Positions 25,742-35,510 of a stretch of 64,000 nt of DNA are shown one piece after another. The notes below the pieces were generated by a model. The model was not told the DNA's origin and did no database searches. It saw only the letters and a list, made by a program, of their open reading frames with translations. The stretch is from Pantanalinema sp. GBBB05. GTDB taxonomy: Bacteria; Cyanobacteriota; Cyanobacteriia; Leptolyngbyales; Leptolyngbyaceae. The stretch lies in assembly GCA_016743235.1 (NCBI GenBank), contig VRZD01000008.1, positions 62,001 through 126,000 of the forward strand, in the 5' to 3' direction. How positions within the stretch are numbered: the first letter of the stretch is position 1; each line of letters opens with the position of its first letter. The position numbers and the translations under genes are program-made.

Positions 25742-28700
25742 TGTTACCTTCCTGAGCCACGTGATAAACCCAACTGAGAATTTGCTCAAATTGAAACTGG
25801 TCGGCTAAGTTAGCCAGATAATGACTTAAGGGAGCAAGTTCGGGGGCAAGTTGAGTGACCAGTTCTGAAATTGTCCGATCAGATCCACATACGGCGGCAT
25901 ATTCTAAGGCTTCTAGCCAGTCGGGTGATAGGTGAGCGAGTACGCTTGGCTCAAGCAGAGTGAGTACATCTGGTTTAGCCGAACCGGATGGCAGCGACAT
26001 CAGATGGGATAAAGGATTTGCCTGGGCATAGACATACTCTAAGCCCAAATACTCCGCCATTTTGAGAAATATAGTAGCTTCGCGACAAGGTTTACTGATG
26101 TAGTCATTGCAGCCGGCGGCAAGGGCAAGGGCACGATCGCTTTGAGACGCTTGAGCCGTCAGGGCAATAATAATACTGGCTTGCTCCTGATCCATTGCCC
26201 GAATTTGTTTGGTGGCTTCGTAACCGTCTAAACCAGGCATCCGAATGTCCATCCAGATTAGATCCGGTCGCCAATCCTGCCAGATTTGTACAGCCTCTTG
26301 TCCGTTCGTGGCTTCTCGGACCTGTAGCCCTAACTGAGACAATAGCCTGGTCATTAACAAGCGATTTTCTCGCTGGTCATCTACGACTAAGATCCGGCGA
26401 TGAGACTGCCCAGGAGTGAGTCCAATCACCAGGCGATCGTGCTGTTCTGGCTGCACATCAATCCCACTGATGGGACGAACTGGAACGAAAACAGTAAACG
26501 TACTGCCAACATTGGGAATACTGTGTACTGTAATTTTTCCGTGCATCAATTCTAGAAGCTTGCGACTAATCGTCAGCCCCAAACCAGTACCACTAATCGC
26601 ATTTTTACCTGCCTCTGCTTGCACGAAGGCATCAAAAATCGTGGTTTGTTCTTGCACCGCAATCCCAACTCCTGTATCGATCACCTCAAATTGCAGCATT
26701 GTGGGTAGAGATTGATGATCCAGTGAGGGCAAGTTAGGATTTAACTCCCCTGTCCCGTCCCTCCTCCCCACTGCTACACTGACTCGCAACGTGACACTTC
26801 CTTGCTTCGTAAATTTGATGGCATTGCTGAACAAGTTAAGCAAGATTTGCCGTAATTTTTGTTCATCAGCCACTATAAATTGAGGCACTTCTGGGGCAAT
26901 GTTAAATATCAGTTGGAGCCGTTTAGAATTTGCCCGCTCAATCATCATGGTACGCAGCCCATGCAGTAGGGAAATTAAGTCAAATCCTATTTCCTCCAAC
27001 GTGCAGTGTCCGGCTTCTATTTTAGATAGATCTAAAACATCATTAATCAAGCTCAAAAGATGATCGCCACTGCGTCGAATAGTTTGCAAATCTTCCTTTT
27101 GACTGGCAGTTAGGGATGAGTCATGTGTCATGACTTGAGCAAACCCTAAAATCACATTCAGTGGAGTCCGGAGTTCATGACTCATATTGGCAAGAAACAT
27201 ACTTTTTGCCACATTAGCAGCTTCAGCCGCTTCCATTGCCTGTCGGAGCGCCGCCTCTTTACGTTTGCGATCGCTAATGTCCTGTCCAATCCCGAGGAAC
27301 CGTCCTCTGGAGAGCCGCACACTTGCCCAAGAGGTTTCTAATGACTGTCCAGAGGCATTTCGGGTCGTTAAGTCTTTCCAGTAACCTGTAGCAGCCAACA
27401 TATGTTCCAATACGCTTTGGCGATAGGTTGGATCTGGATAACAATCAACCATGACATCGCGCTGCTGCCACTCTCCCATTGACCAGCCCAAAACTCGTTC
27501 CATTTCTGGATTGATAAATTCAATTCGCCCCTGGTGATCAAATAGAGCAATCATCACTGGGATATGATCCACGATCGCCTGAAACATTTCCTTCTGATGC
27601 CGCAGGTCTGCCTCTACTTGTTTGCGTTCCGTAATATCTCTAGAGATACAGAGAATCGAATCAAGGGTGCCCGCTTCAGATAATTCTGGAGCAATCACCA
27701 TTTCAAAGGAACGAACACCTGCTAGCGTGGGAGCTGCAAATTCAATCACCTGTTTCTGCTCTGTCTTTAATAGTTGGGCAGCGGCTGACTCCCAAGTATT
27801 GACCATACCCTCATCCATCCCGAGTTCCCGGCAAGTTTTGCCCAAAAAAGCTTCTGCCGCAATTCCCGTAATTCTAGTTAAAGCGGGACTAACGTAAAGG
27901 TGACGTAGTTCTAGATCAAAACGCTCAATGATATCGGGAGAATTATCTACCAGATTTTGGTAGCGCAACTGCGATGCAGCTAACGCAATCTCAGTCTGCT
28001 TGCGATCGGTAATATCTTTAAACGTCCCAATCATGCGGATAGGCTTGTTCGTTGCATCGCGGGTGACAACTTTGCCGTAGTCAGAAATCCATTGCCATTG
28101 CCCAGATTTAGTTTGGAGCCGATATTCACAGGCGTAAGGTACAGAACCATCTTGGAGATGGGCTGTGAGTCGCTCCATCATGCCCATAAAGTCGTCAGGA
28201 TGGATAGCATTTTCCCAACTATGGACATCATTTGGAAATTCACTCACGGCGTACCCCAAAAGCCTAAGATATTGTGAACTCCGCTCAACGACATCCGTTG
28301 CAATATTCCAGTCCCACCAGCCTTCAGCAGAAGCTTCTAGAGCGAGTTGTAGCCGTTCTTCACTCTCTCGTAGCCTCGCTTCGGCTTGTCGTCGATAAGT
28401 GATTTCAGCCTGTAACTGTTGATTAATTTGTTTAGCTTGTTCAGCTTGGTGGGCAGATCGTTGTCCTAAATAAACAATCAAAGCTAATATCCAGGCAGCG
28501 GCTAAACCACCCCATAAAACTACCGTTGGCAGGGGCGATCGTCCTTCATCAATCAACACTGATGTGGGTGAAACCTGCACTCGCCAGTCTACCCCATAGG
28601 TCTGCACCACAACAGTCTGTGATTTGGATGATAGCAATGGCTGTGTTCTCTGGCGATAAATTAAACCATCTTGACCAAAGATTTGCACCTGATAGCGGGG

Positions 28701-29333
28701 GGAGGCTTTTAAGATACTGTCAAAGAAGGTTTCAAATCGAAATACACCAACAATAAAGCCATCAAAGCGCTCAACTTGGCGTTGCTGGGGAGGATAGTTC
28801 ACAAACAAAGGTACACAGACTAGAAACCCTTTACCGCCTTGAGCCAACGGAACTGTACGAGTCGAAAGGGTTTGGCGCAGGGCTTTGGCTACACTCAATG
28901 TCACTTGATGCCGATGATTCTGATGCATATCCAGGTCTTGCGCGGCTTCATTGCCTTGAAGTGGCACAACCCACCGGACCCGAAACGAGGGGTCTACCCA
29001 TTCGATGGCTTGATATCCATAGGACCGTTTAACATAATCGACAGCATCTGCTTCCCAGAGCGCTTGGGGTGTACCGCCACTGACTCGCCAACGGTTGGCG
29101 ATGCGCTCAAGAGACAAAATGCGCCGGGTTAGCTCTCGACTAAGTTCTGAACCAATCGCCTCGGCTTCTTGCTGTACCAGTTGCTGAATGTGTAAGTGTT
29201 CCTGAGCTAATAATTGTCGCCATAGACCTAAGACCCCGATCGTGGCACTGATCCCCAGTAATACCGGTAGCCAATGAAACTGGCAAAACTTCCTTAGATA
29301 TTGAATCCATCGAGAGCTATGCCGCTGTCCCAT
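25725..29333 (-). CDS. Membrane hybrid histidine kinase (CHASE-like, PAS x3, HisKA, HATPase, REC)
   Basis: This is a 1202-residue protein. A membrane helix at about 18-38 and a second at about 270-290 enclose a periplasmic CHASE-like sensor (IEWVDPSFRVRWVVP). Three PAS/PAC units follow, starting near LQLALEASAEGWWDW, RYQNLVDNSPDIIERF and FQAIVDHIPVMIALF. Then come HisKA (ANMSHELRTPLNVILGF), HATPase (NLFSNAIKFT, GTGLGLTISRKL) and a receiver (ILVVDDQRENR, LIWMDIRMPGLDG). About 100 C-terminal residues are helical without a clear Hpt histidine. It forms an operon with the REC-GAF kinase gene, which it overlaps by 17 bp. Confidence 0.9.
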   Translation of the reverse strand: MGQRHSSRWIQYLRKFCQFHWLPVLLGISATIGVLGLWRQLLAQEHLHIQQLVQQEAEAIGSELSRELTRRILSLERIANRWRVSGGTPQALWEADAVDYVKRSYGYQAIEWVDPSFRVRWVVPLQGNEAAQDLDMHQNHRHQVTLSVAKALRQTLSTRTVPLAQGGKGFLVCVPLFVNYPPQQRQVERFDGFIVGVFRFETFFDSILKASPRYQVQIFGQDGLIYRQRTQPLLSSKSQTVVVQTYGVDWRVQVSPTSVLIDEGRSPLPTVVLWGGLAAAWILALIVYLGQRSAHQAEQAKQINQQLQAEITYRRQAEARLRESEERLQLALEASAEGWWDWNIATDVVERSSQYLRLLGYAVSEFPNDVHSWENAIHPDDFMGMMERLTAHLQDGSVPYACEYRLQTKSGQWQWISDYGKVVTRDATNKPIRMIGTFKDITDRKQTEIALAASQLRYQNLVDNSPDIIERFDLELRHLYVSPALTRITGIAAEAFLGKTCRELGMDEGMVNTWESAAAQLLKTEQKQVIEFAAPTLAGVRSFEMVIAPELSEAGTLDSILCISRDITERKQVEADLRHQKEMFQAIVDHIPVMIALFDHQGRIEFINPEMERVLGWSMGEWQQRDVMVDCYPDPTYRQSVLEHMLAATGYWKDLTTRNASGQSLETSWASVRLSRGRFLGIGQDISDRKRKEAALRQAMEAAEAANVAKSMFLANMSHELRTPLNVILGFAQVMTHDSSLTASQKEDLQTIRRSGDHLLSLINDVLDLSKIEAGHCTLEEIGFDLISLLHGLRTMMIERANSKRLQLIFNIAPEVPQFIVADEQKLRQILLNLFSNAIKFTKQGSVTLRVSVAVGRRDGTGELNPNLPSLDHQSLPTMLQFEVIDTGVGIAVQEQTTIFDAFVQAEAGKNAISGTGLGLTISRKLLELMHGKITVHSIPNVGSTFTVFVPVRPISGIDVQPEQHDRLVIGLTPGQSHRRILVVDDQRENRLLMTRLLSQLGLQVREATNGQEAVQIWQDWRPDLIWMDIRMPGLDGYEATKQIRAMDQEQASIIIALTAQASQSDRALALAAGCNDYISKPCREATIFLKMAEYLGLEYVYAQANPLSHLMSLPSGSAKPDVLTLLEPSVLAHLSPDWLEALEYAAVCGSDRTISELVTQLAPELAPLSHYLANLADQFQFEQILSWVYHVAQEGNNGSAP

Positions 29334-29668
29334 ATATATTTCACCCTTTAAACAGGTCGTACATCCTCACTGACTAAGCTATTGCTGTTGCGGGACAATC
29401 TCAATCTACCAGGAGCAAGTCACTCTTCCGTGGGCGATCCCAACAGAACCTGAGGAGAACCAGCCAGGCATAATTCAACCTAGACGGTTATGGTTAATTC
29501 GGACCAATGGAGCAGGAACCAGATCACAGCATCTTTACATCTAGTCTACTTACCTTTAAACGCAACCAGGGATAAATCATCCTACCTTAAGGTCAAACGA
29601 ACTATCCGCTTGAACAATATTTGTCCAAGCGGGACTGTAGCGCTTTGTAACCAACGAGCTAAAACCGC
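29334..29668. other. Intergenic region with one hairpin
   Basis: No ORF or tRNA was seen. A stable hairpin at 29606-29632 is listed separately. The rest should hold the promoter of the kinase operon starting at 29333. Confidence 0.4.
29606..29632 (-). terminator. Hairpin downstream of the SPL-like gene
   Basis: CCGCTTG-A-ACAA pairs with TTGT-C-CAAGCGG around a three-base loop, with a single mismatch. It begins 37 bases past the stop codon of the radical SAM gene. There is no clear U-run, so termination is probable rather than certain. Confidence 0.5.
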
Positions 29669-30724
29669 TCACGTCCAATAGAGAGTTTGTGCCTGTGGGA
29701 ACCGCCGCTGGATTTCCTGGGTAAAGAAACGGCGTAAGTGACTCATAGTATCCTGGTCATAAACATACTTGATGCCGCCAAACTTATTGCGCTTGATGAC
29801 CCGTCCTGATTCGTCCAGATCGAGCTTGCTATGAGGATACCAGGTCTGTAAAACTGCCTTAGACCCTGGCGTAAAGCGGTGAGAAATCAACTCAAAGGTA
29901 ACATTGCAGTCAAAATCGATCGCACTACTGATTTGCTCAAACAGTTGCGTATAGTGATCTTGCCAGTCCTCGATCGGCATAATTGGAGCTATGACCAATC
30001 CGATCGGGTAGCCGCCGCCGCCCTGCTGTGGGGACAAGGCCAGCTGGCGTAATGCACCTAAACGGGCAGTCACTGAGGCTGTACCACCCTCCAACCGAGT
30101 TGAGATGGGAGCAGCATTCACACTAACTCGACAACGGGTATACCCGTTATGGGGCAGATCTAATAAGGGAGCAACGGCATCGAACTTAGAGACCCATCGC
30201 AAATAACCAGCCTGACGGCGACCAAAATCGCGAATGCACTCGGTCAGACTTCCAGTTAGATGTTCAATCGCTAGCGGGTCGGTGTAACAACTGACCTCAA
30301 AAGAAGTTTGATCGCCTGGCTGCTCATAGGTGGCAAGGTTGGCAAGAATCTGAGGTAAGTTGGCAAAGACACGAATCACTGGTGGTCCCTGTAAACTTCC
30401 CGCTAGATAGCAGTATTGACAATGGGCAGGGCAGCCCTCAGCGAGATGAAACTGCCAGTCTGCTGAAGGGGGAATGGGGCTAAGGTTGAACTGACTTTTG
30501 GGGGCAGTAACAACTGCAAGAGTGCGCTTGGCGATATCGTAGGTTTCTCGATCGCTCTCTCCCCGTAACCCAGTTAACCGATTGCGGGACAACGTTTCGA
30601 TCGGTAACTGAAGGGCTTGAACTCGCGCTAAGATTTGCTGTCCCCAGGCTTCTTCCAGGGCAGCGGGGGTAAATAGAACTCGATCGGGCATCCATAGGCG
30701 GGGTTTAGGCAACGGGGTTGGCAT
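29669..30724 (-). CDS. Spore photoproduct lyase family radical SAM protein
   Basis: This protein of about 351 residues carries the SPL-type radical SAM motif C-x3-C-x2-C in GCPAHCQYCYLAGS (about residues 98-105 from the ATG), which binds the 4Fe-4S cluster. Further SPL-like blocks are SCYTDPLAIEH, LRWVSKFDAV, RVSVNAAPIS and FELISHRFTPGSK. In Bacillus the enzyme repairs the spore UV photoproduct; cyanobacteria make no spores, so another DNA photolesion or substrate is likely. The frame opens earlier at a TTG (30781), and either start is possible. It is a single gene bounded by a hairpin downstream. Confidence 0.85.
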   Translation of the reverse strand: MPTPLPKPRLWMPDRVLFTPAALEEAWGQQILARVQALQLPIETLSRNRLTGLRGESDRETYDIAKRTLAVVTAPKSQFNLSPIPPSADWQFHLAEGCPAHCQYCYLAGSLQGPPVIRVFANLPQILANLATYEQPGDQTSFEVSCYTDPLAIEHLTGSLTECIRDFGRRQAGYLRWVSKFDAVAPLLDLPHNGYTRCRVSVNAAPISTRLEGGTASVTARLGALRQLALSPQQGGGGYPIGLVIAPIMPIEDWQDHYTQLFEQISSAIDFDCNVTFELISHRFTPGSKAVLQTWYPHSKLDLDESGRVIKRNKFGGIKYVYDQDTMSHLRRFFTQEIQRRFPQAQTLYWT

Positions 30725-30999
30725 AGCAGAGGCGCAATCCGAGTGAGTAACAGGAGCGAATTCAACAGACGTTGGTCGCAAAATCGATTCTCCACACAGA
30801 GTCTACTTTCCATTGTGCTTTGATCCTGTTTGGAGAAAAGCCGGTCATGGGCGAGATTTCACCCGATCGGCAGGAGGGATTACCCCCTAGGGTGGCTAGA
30901 AAAAGGTTTAACAAGTGGGATGCCATCAAAGTATGATGAACAGTCTATTTAGCAGATAGAAATCAACCTATCGATTGAACGTGGGACCATAAAATGACT

Positions 31000-32562
31000 T
31001 CAGAGATTCGCTGGCAATTGGTAGCCGATCGCCAGCGATCGATAAGCGGTCATCTGCTCCTGTTGCCACTTTTCACTCAAGCCTAACTCTGTCGCTAGAA
31101 CCATGGCGACTCTAGGAGCCGCTTCCAGGCTAGCGGCAGCATCCAGAAAGAGGGCGCGGGTTCTTCGAGCTAACACATCTTCAACGCTCCGTGCCATTTC
31201 ATGGCGGACTGCCCATACCACCTCTGCTTCTGTGTAGGGCAGGCGGGGATGGAGTAATTGATCAATTCCGGGTAACTGCTGCAAGCAATCGGCCTCACTT
31301 CCATAAACATCAAGTGGGGCAGCCTGAGGAGTTTGCGTCCAGCCATGCAGCTTTAAAGTAGCAGTGACAGAAGGACGCGGTGGTAAAGTGCCTTGCTCGA
31401 TGACTCGATCGATCGCATCTTCACCCATCTTGCGGTAAGTTGTCCATTTGCCTCCAGTAATAGTCAGCAAGCCTGAGTCAGACAGCCGGATCGTGTGTTC
31501 TCGCGATAGAGCTGCCGTTGATTGGGTGTCATCAGCTTTCACGAGTGGACGTTGCCCAACAAACACGCTGAGAACATCAGTTTCGGTAGGCGCAGGGCTA
31601 AGATAGTGTGCCGCTGTACGTAAAATAAAGTCAATTTCTGTAGCGAGAGGACGAGGTTCGTACTCAGGGCGATCGACGGGCGTATCCGTTGTCCCCAACA
31701 AAGTTTTGCCATGCCAAGGTAAAGCAAACAGCACCCTGCCGTCATCGGTTTTAGGAATCATCATGGCACAGTGACCCGGTAAAAACCGCTGGCTCACCAC
31801 CAAATGGATCCCTTGGCTAGGAGACAACATCGCTTCAGCATAGGGATCATCCATCTGCCGTACTGTATCCACAAAAACTCCTGTGGCATTGATGATGACT
31901 TTACCGTTTAGCGTCAACATCTCTGCCGTTTCGGTATCCTGCGCCCGGACTCCAGTGATCTTGCCATCTGTTTTAATTAAGTCAATGACTGGAGCATAGT
32001 TAAGGGCAACCCCACCTTGATCTATCAAGGTCCGCATTAAAGTGATGGCTAAACGGGCATCATCAAACTGACCATCGTGGTAAAGAATGCCCCCCCGCAA
32101 ACCCGCTTGCCGTAAGGTTGGCACGGACTCTAGGGTGTCCTGCTGATTCAGGAATTGGCTGTGACCAACGCTCAATCGTCCAGACAGCAGGTCGTAGAGC
32201 TTGAGTCCTGCCCCGTAGTAAAGCTGTGACCACCAGGCATAGCCAGGAACTACAAAAGAGAGTGCTTTGACGAGATGAGGAGCATTCCTACGTAACAGCC
32301 CGCGCTCATGCAAGGCTTCCCGGACTAAGGCGAGATTCCCCTGCGCTAAATATCGCACTCCACCATGAATCAGTTTCGTCGATCGACTAGAGGTAGCTTT
32401 AGCAAAATCATATTTTTCCAGGAGCAGGGTTCTAAATCCTCGACTGGCAGCCTCCACGGCAGTTCCTAATCCCGTGGCACCACCCCCAATCACAATCACA
32501 TCCCACTCACGGGATTGGCGCAGGATGTTGAGGATATTGGCTCGAACTAGCGGCATGTCCAT
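31000..32562 (-). CDS. glpD: Aerobic glycerol-3-phosphate dehydrogenase
   Basis: This 520-residue FAD protein has the dinucleotide-binding site VIVIGGGATGLGTAVEAASRG at residues 22-42, of which the GxGxxG core is plain. DFAKATSSRSTKLIHGGVRYL (the GlpD signature) follows, and the C-terminal domain has ITGGKWTTYRKM. It oxidises glycerol-3-phosphate to dihydroxyacetone phosphate and passes electrons to quinone at the membrane. Its start lies 17 bp after the glpK stop, so the two form an operon for glycerol use. Length and motifs are normal. Confidence 0.95.
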   Translation of the reverse strand: MDMPLVRANILNILRQSREWDVIVIGGGATGLGTAVEAASRGFRTLLLEKYDFAKATSSRSTKLIHGGVRYLAQGNLALVREALHERGLLRRNAPHLVKALSFVVPGYAWWSQLYYGAGLKLYDLLSGRLSVGHSQFLNQQDTLESVPTLRQAGLRGGILYHDGQFDDARLAITLMRTLIDQGGVALNYAPVIDLIKTDGKITGVRAQDTETAEMLTLNGKVIINATGVFVDTVRQMDDPYAEAMLSPSQGIHLVVSQRFLPGHCAMMIPKTDDGRVLFALPWHGKTLLGTTDTPVDRPEYEPRPLATEIDFILRTAAHYLSPAPTETDVLSVFVGQRPLVKADDTQSTAALSREHTIRLSDSGLLTITGGKWTTYRKMGEDAIDRVIEQGTLPPRPSVTATLKLHGWTQTPQAAPLDVYGSEADCLQQLPGIDQLLHPRLPYTEAEVVWAVRHEMARSVEDVLARRTRALFLDAAASLEAAPRVAMVLATELGLSEKWQQEQMTAYRSLAIGYQLPANL

Positions 32563-32579
32563 ACTTCCAGCAGCTGGTT

Positions 32580-34070
32580 TTACAGCGATCGATGACGAGC
32601 TTGAGAGACCGCCTGCCGCCAGGCTGCCCGCCAGGTTTGGCGCTGGTCAGCCCCCACCGTTGGCTCAAACCGCTTGTCCATTTGCCACAGTTGCATAATT
32701 TCCTGCTCACTTGACCAATAACCTACCGCTAGCCCCGCCAGGTAGGCGGCTCCCAGAGCCGTGGTTTCAGTTACTTTGGGGCGCACTACGGGTACACCCA
32801 AGACATCTGCCTGAAACTGCATTAACAAGTCATTACGAGCAGCCCCACCATCCACCCGCAATTCGGAAAGGAACAGAGTAGAATCTTGATGCATCGCCTC
32901 GATCACATCAGCGGTTTGATAGGCAATACTTTCCAGAGCCGCGCGGGCAATATGAGCAGCTGTGGAACCACGAGACAGTCCCACGATCGCCCCCCGAGCA
33001 TAACTGTCCCAATAGGGTGCCCCTAACCCAACAAATGCTGGCACAAAGTACACGCCACCGTGATCAGGAACACTGGCTGCTAAGGATTCTACATCTTGAC
33101 TTTGCTTTATAATGCCCAGTCCATCTCGCAACCATTGCACAACCGCTCCGGCAATAAACACGCTACCTTCTAAGGCATAATGCGTACGATCGTGGACTTT
33201 CCAGGCCACAGTCGTTAGCAGTTGATGGTGAGAAGCAATCGGCGTTTCCCCCGTATTCAGCAACATAAAACAACCCGTACCGTACGTATTTTTTGCCATA
33301 CCGGACTGAAGACACCCTTGCCCAAACGTCGCGGCTTGCTGATCTCCAGCCATTCCAGCGATCGGGATTTGTGCCCCCAATAATCCGGTGGCAGTATGTC
33401 CATACACTTCTGAGGAACTGCGAACAGCTGGTAGCAGGCTAGGGGGAATATCCAGCAGATTTAACAGCTCATCATCCCAAGTTCCGGTATGGATGTTGTA
33501 GAGCATGGTACGGCAAGCATTAGAAACATCAGTGATGTGTAATGCGCCCTGGGTCAATTTCCAGACTAGCCAACTGTCTACAGTACCAAAGGCAAGTTCA
33601 CCTCGCTCAGCTTGGGCTCTAGCTTCAGGAACATGATCCAGTAACCATTTGAGTTTAGTACCACTAAAGTAAGCATCAATGACTAAACCCGTCTTACTTT
33701 GAACCAACGCTTCATAACCAGCCGCTTTGAGTTGATCGGCTAACTCAGCGGTACGGCGATCTTGCCAGACGATCGCGTTATAAATGGGACGACCCGTAGC
33801 GCGGTGCCACACGATCGTAGTTTCCCGTTGGTTCGTAATGCCGATCGCAGCAATATCACTGGCAACAATGCCAATTCGGGCAAGGGCTTCATTGGCAACC
33901 CCGATTTGGGATGACCAGATTTCATCCGCATCATGCTCAACCCAACCCGACTGCGGAAACTGTTGCTGAAATTCCTTCTGAGCCAGAGAAAGCAGGTTCC
34001 CTTGGCGATCGAACACAATAGCACGGGAGCTAGTTGTCCCTTGATCAAAGGCGAGAATGTATTGAGTCAT
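32580..34070 (-). CDS. glpK: Glycerol kinase
   Basis: This 496-residue FGGY-family sugar kinase has the glycerol kinase N-terminus [14 protein letters not shown], the acidic block [26 protein letters not shown], and [16 protein letters not shown] [12 protein letters not shown]. The C-terminal [17 protein letters not shown] is the second FGGY signature. It phosphorylates glycerol to glycerol-3-phosphate in the cytoplasm, the substrate of the enzyme encoded directly downstream. No glycerol facilitator or repressor gene is adjacent. The sequence is full length without anomalies. Confidence 0.96.
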   Translation of the reverse strand: MTQYILAFDQGTTSSRAIVFDRQGNLLSLAQKEFQQQFPQSGWVEHDADEIWSSQIGVANEALARIGIVASDIAAIGITNQRETTIVWHRATGRPIYNAIVWQDRRTAELADQLKAAGYEALVQSKTGLVIDAYFSGTKLKWLLDHVPEARAQAERGELAFGTVDSWLVWKLTQGALHITDVSNACRTMLYNIHTGTWDDELLNLLDIPPSLLPAVRSSSEVYGHTATGLLGAQIPIAGMAGDQQAATFGQGCLQSGMAKNTYGTGCFMLLNTGETPIASHHQLLTTVAWKVHDRTHYALEGSVFIAGAVVQWLRDGLGIIKQSQDVESLAASVPDHGGVYFVPAFVGLGAPYWDSYARGAIVGLSRGSTAAHIARAALESIAYQTADVIEAMHQDSTLFLSELRVDGGAARNDLLMQFQADVLGVPVVRPKVTETTALGAAYLAGLAVGYWSSEQEIMQLWQMDKRFEPTVGADQRQTWRAAWRQAVSQARHRSL

Positions 34071-34134
34071 GGGTTGGTGCTCAAGCCGATTGACTAAGCG
34101 ATAGCTTTTTCAATGTAAAGCCAATCAGCGATCC

Positions 34135-35505
34135 TTACCAAGGGCTACTAATCAGCGTGAATGCGGCCCAATAGTAGGGAGCCGATAGATCATCACTGGT
34201 GACATTCTTCAACTCTGCGGGTAAAGTCACTGAACCACGTGACAAAATCAACTTTTTGCCCTCAATCCGGGTATCTCCATGCAGCATTTTTAATTGGGCT
34301 TGTCGGAGCGCTGCCGCTTTCGTTGAGGTGGTTCCTAGTTGGCGATAGAATTCGCTCATTAAGGCTAGAGTGCCTTCATCACTGACATTCCAGAGACTCG
34401 CCATCACCGTTTTCACCTTAGATTTGAGAGCAACTCCCGCAAACCCTAGTTCAGCTTGATCATCCCCGATCGCGGTTCTACAGGCACTCAACACCAATAA
34501 TTCCAGCGCTGGGGATCCCCAATTAACTTGACGGATCGTGTCTAATGCCAGTTTGCTGTCCCACAACTGAATGTAAGAATTAGCCGGTTTACCAGGCTTA
34601 AACACTGCATGGGTGGCTAGGTGAACGATTTGTGGGGGTTGAGTTTTTACCCACTGTTGGAGATTCGCCAGTGTAAAGCCTTGGTTGAGAAATGATCGAC
34701 CTTGCCATTGAGCTTGGGGGGGGCGATCAGACTGAAGCTCTTTAAGGATCGTGGCTAATTCCGTTGGCACGGCTGGTAGAGGACTCTGATCCCGGAATTC
34801 TGAGGCTCCCATCGCGAGAATTTGACCAGGTTTCATCTGCACATAATCTGTCTGAATCAGATTGAATGCCGGAATCCGCGTCAGGCTATATTTTTCTATT
34901 AAAAATTGCTTGCCATCATATAGAGCCGCGAGAGGTAAGCTCCGCACCCCTTTTCCCAAACAGAATAGGATTGTATCAATCTTCTCTGCTTGCAAATAAT
35001 CCGCTTCATAGGGTTGAATGATCCACTGATAAAGCTGTTGCGCGGCTGTCATTTTGACTTTACTGGGAGAACTATGCATCTCTAGGTGGAATGCTTCAAC
35101 CACAGAGCGTAGTTTCGTGGTTGGTACATCGTGGAGATCCCGCACGATCGGGGTGCCTCCGGGGGTCAGCAATACTAGGTGCAGGTGATCTTCGCGGGGA
35201 ATAACCCAAAGGACAGCTGGTTTAGTATTGGTAGCTTGTCCAATTTGCTGGAGGGTTTGGGCAATTTTCTCAGGTGTCTGGGTAACATCTGCTAAGTTTT
35301 CCCCAAAATAATCCTCAAATTCTTTCTCTAATCCTCCTTCCATCGCTAACACCTTTTGGCTTAAAGTTTGTGACCAAGCCGGTAGCGAACTCCATCCAAC
35401 GAATGCCAAAGCGATTCCCCAGCGCAACGTTTGCTGAACCCAGAGCTTACTGAAATGATGTTGCTTTTGGTGCTTAATTGCTGTTTTTTGAATTGTTATT
35501 TGCAT
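34135..35505 (-). CDS. Exported CHAT-domain protease-like protein
   Basis: This 456-residue protein has a signal peptide (WGIALAFVGWSSLPAWSQ, cleavage after AWS/Q). A helical middle follows. The C-terminal CHAT domain is caspase-like, with catalytic His in VHLATHAVF and Cys in LLVLSACRTAIGDDQ, then VMASLWNVSDEGT. CHAT proteins are cysteine peptidases related to separase and caspases. It is the last gene of a DUF928-CHASE2-CHAT unit, five bases after the CHASE2 gene. Export to the periplasm, rather than the cytoplasmic location of defence-linked CHAT proteases, suggests envelope or secretion-related processing. Confidence 0.88.
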   Translation of the reverse strand: MQITIQKTAIKHQKQHHFSKLWVQQTLRWGIALAFVGWSSLPAWSQTLSQKVLAMEGGLEKEFEDYFGENLADVTQTPEKIAQTLQQIGQATNTKPAVLWVIPREDHLHLVLLTPGGTPIVRDLHDVPTTKLRSVVEAFHLEMHSSPSKVKMTAAQQLYQWIIQPYEADYLQAEKIDTILFCLGKGVRSLPLAALYDGKQFLIEKYSLTRIPAFNLIQTDYVQMKPGQILAMGASEFRDQSPLPAVPTELATILKELQSDRPPQAQWQGRSFLNQGFTLANLQQWVKTQPPQIVHLATHAVFKPGKPANSYIQLWDSKLALDTIRQVNWGSPALELLVLSACRTAIGDDQAELGFAGVALKSKVKTVMASLWNVSDEGTLALMSEFYRQLGTTSTKAAALRQAQLKMLHGDTRIEGKKLILSRGSVTLPAELKNVTSDDLSAPYYWAAFTLISSPW

Positions 35506-35510
35506 TGATT

